A stretch of DNA of 7,709 nt from a candidate division CSSED10-310 bacterium (lineage in GTDB: Bacteria > CSSED10-310 > JAFGDC01): NCBI GenBank assembly GCA_016932295.1, contig JAFGDC010000225.1, positions 1 through 7,709 of the forward strand, given 5' to 3'. The notes under the pieces are model-generated. The model was not told the origin of the DNA and searched no databases. It worked only from the letters and a program-made list of their open reading frames with translations. Made by a program: the position numbers and the translations under genes. Shown piece after piece: positions 6,714-7,709 of the stretch; within the stretch, counting starts at the first letter, position 1; the number at the start of each line of letters is the position of its first letter.

Positions 6714-7709
6714 CCACGCGCAAGATCCGGGCCTGACCCCCATGCTCCAGCAGTATCGGGAAATCAAACAGGCGCACGCCGACTGCATTCTCTTCTTCAG
6801 GATGGGTGACTTCTACGAGATGTTCTTCGACGATGCGGTCCGGGCATCCAGAATTTTGAATATTGCACTCACATCGCGGGACAAGGACAGCGACAATCCC
6901 ACCCCCATGTGCGGGTTCCCTCATCATGCCGCCACCACCTATATCGCGCGTCTCATCGGGGCGAACCTGAAGGTAGCCATCTGCGAGCAGGTGGAGGATC
7001 CCAAGAAAGCGCGCGGGTTGGTGAAGCGCGAGGTGATCAAGATCATCACCCCCGGCACGGTGCTGGATCAAAACCTGCTTGACGCCAGGGCCAACAACTA
7101 TCTCATGGCTATCCATGAGCGGCGTTCGGGTTTCGGCGCCGCATATATCGACTTGAGCACCGGCGATTTCGCCGTGGCCCAGTTCGGTGGAGAGCGTGGC
7201 GGAGAAGATCTGGGCCTGCTGCTGGAAACCATCACCCCGAGTGAACTGCTGGTGCCCGAATCGATAAGCGAGGCGCTGCTCAGAGGACTGCAACCGCCGG
7301 ATCGACGGATTATGATCAACCGACTGCCGGATTTTGATTTCGCCGCCGATGCGGCCCGTGACGACCTGCAAAAGCACCTGGGCGTTCATTCCCTGCATGG
7401 GTTCGGCTGCGAAGACATGCCTCTCGCCATCGGCGCCGCGGGTGCCCTGCTATCCTATCTGAGAGATACCCAGAAGCATGACCTGGATCACCTGAAGCGA
7501 CTGCGGGTGCATCGCTTCGAGGGGGTCATGGTGCTGGACCAGGCCACCTTGCGCAACCTCGAGCTGACCCGCACTATCCTGCACGGATCACGCACCGGCA
7601 CCCTGCTGGATCTGCTGGATCGGGCCATCACCCCCATGGGCAGCCGCACAATCCGCAACTGGCTGCTGCAACCCCTTACCGGCACATCCCGTATCGCCGC
7701 CAGGCAGGA
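6691..7709 (+). CDS. mutS: DNA mismatch repair protein MutS, N-terminal part
   Basis: 339 full codons, then the window ends; a full MutS is about 850-880 residues. It recognises mismatches and starts methyl-directed or related repair. The mismatch-binding domain I is clear: LTPMLQQYREIK (15-26), then RMGDFYEMFFDDA with the Phe-X-Glu pair F41 and E43 that contacts the mispaired base, then PMCGFPHHAA and AICEQVEDPKKARGLVKREV. The connector domain II includes YIDLSTGDF. The core domain begins with LRNLELT and PMGSRTIRNWLLQPL at the end. ATPase and Walker motifs lie outside the window. The start at 6691 lies within the SPOR gene (23-base overlap), because TAA at 6682-6684 closes the frame and this ATG includes the conserved LTPM lead; it has no good Shine-Dalgarno. 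ATG 6742 is the alternative but begins inside the conserved block. Confidence 0.96.
   Translation, partial: MPAKTPNNHAQDPGLTPMLQQYREIKQAHADCILFFRMGDFYEMFFDDAVRASRILNIALTSRDKDSDNPTPMCGFPHHAATTYIARLIGANLKVAICEQVEDPKKARGLVKREVIKIITPGTVLDQNLLDARANNYLMAIHERRSGFGAAYIDLSTGDFAVAQFGGERGGEDLGLLLETITPSELLVPESISEALLRGLQPPDRRIMINRLPDFDFAADAARDDLQKHLGVHSLHGFGCEDMPLAIGAAGALLSYLRDTQKHDLDHLKRLRVHRFEGVMVLDQATLRNLELTRTILHGSRTGTLLDLLDRAITPMGSRTIRNWLLQPLTGTSRIAARQ

Noticed and set aside
6714..6741. A small intergenic region before mutS ATG 6742
   Set aside because: The frame is open from ATG 6691 and includes the conserved LTPM lead of MutS, so this stretch is better read as coding.
1..7709. Mobile elements, CRISPR, tRNA or rRNA genes, toxin or defence genes, rho-independent terminators
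   Set aside because: I looked on both strands and saw no direct repeat array, terminal inverted repeats, cloverleaf pattern or hairpin followed by a T-run; coding genes explain nearly all bases.

Overview
This window is a tightly packed, plus-strand gene cluster from a Gram-negative bacterium with a GC-rich genome. Seven protein genes fill almost all of it, and the largest gap between them is 13 bases. Four are classic genes for Kdo, the acidic sugar of the lipopolysaccharide (LPS) inner core, and for CTP supply: kdsB (3' end only), pyrG, kdsA and kdsD. The order kdsB-pyrG-kdsA-kdsD resembles that of deltaproteobacterial (Desulfobacterota-type) genomes as I remember them. KdsA carries all four residues of the metal-dependent Kdo8P synthase class. 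The lineage guess is an inference with low confidence. No mobile element, phage gene, RNA gene or CRISPR array is visible.

Layout: bases 1-316 hold the C-terminal third of kdsB. pyrG (313-1932) and kdsA (1929-2762) follow, each starting in an ATGA overlap with the stop of the gene before. kdsD (2764-3738) starts one base after the kdsA stop. A lipid A late-acyltransferase-family gene (LpxL/HtrB type, 3741-4700) starts two bases after kdsD. A membrane-anchored TPR-like protein (4697-5740) again uses an ATGA overlap, here with a strong Shine-Dalgarno. A secreted TPR-like protein with a C-terminal SPOR domain (5754-6713) comes next, and mutS starts inside its end (6691) and runs off the window.

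Functionally the first five genes form one line. KdsD makes arabinose 5-phosphate from ribulose 5-phosphate. KdsA condenses it with phosphoenolpyruvate to Kdo8P. PyrG makes CTP, and KdsB uses CTP to activate Kdo. The acyltransferase is of the family that acylates Kdo-bearing lipid A precursors. The Kdo8P phosphatase (kdsC) and Kdo transferase (waaA) are not in the window. The two TPR-like proteins look like envelope factors: one resembles the LapB architecture without its rubredoxin domain, the other is a predicted periplasmic peptidoglycan-binding protein. mutS is a housekeeping DNA repair gene that appears to be carried at the end of this transcription unit.

I see no undescribed system here. 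The points worth a second look are the two unnamed envelope proteins, a KdsA signature mixture, the missing kdsC, two short mRNA hairpins, and the mutS start.
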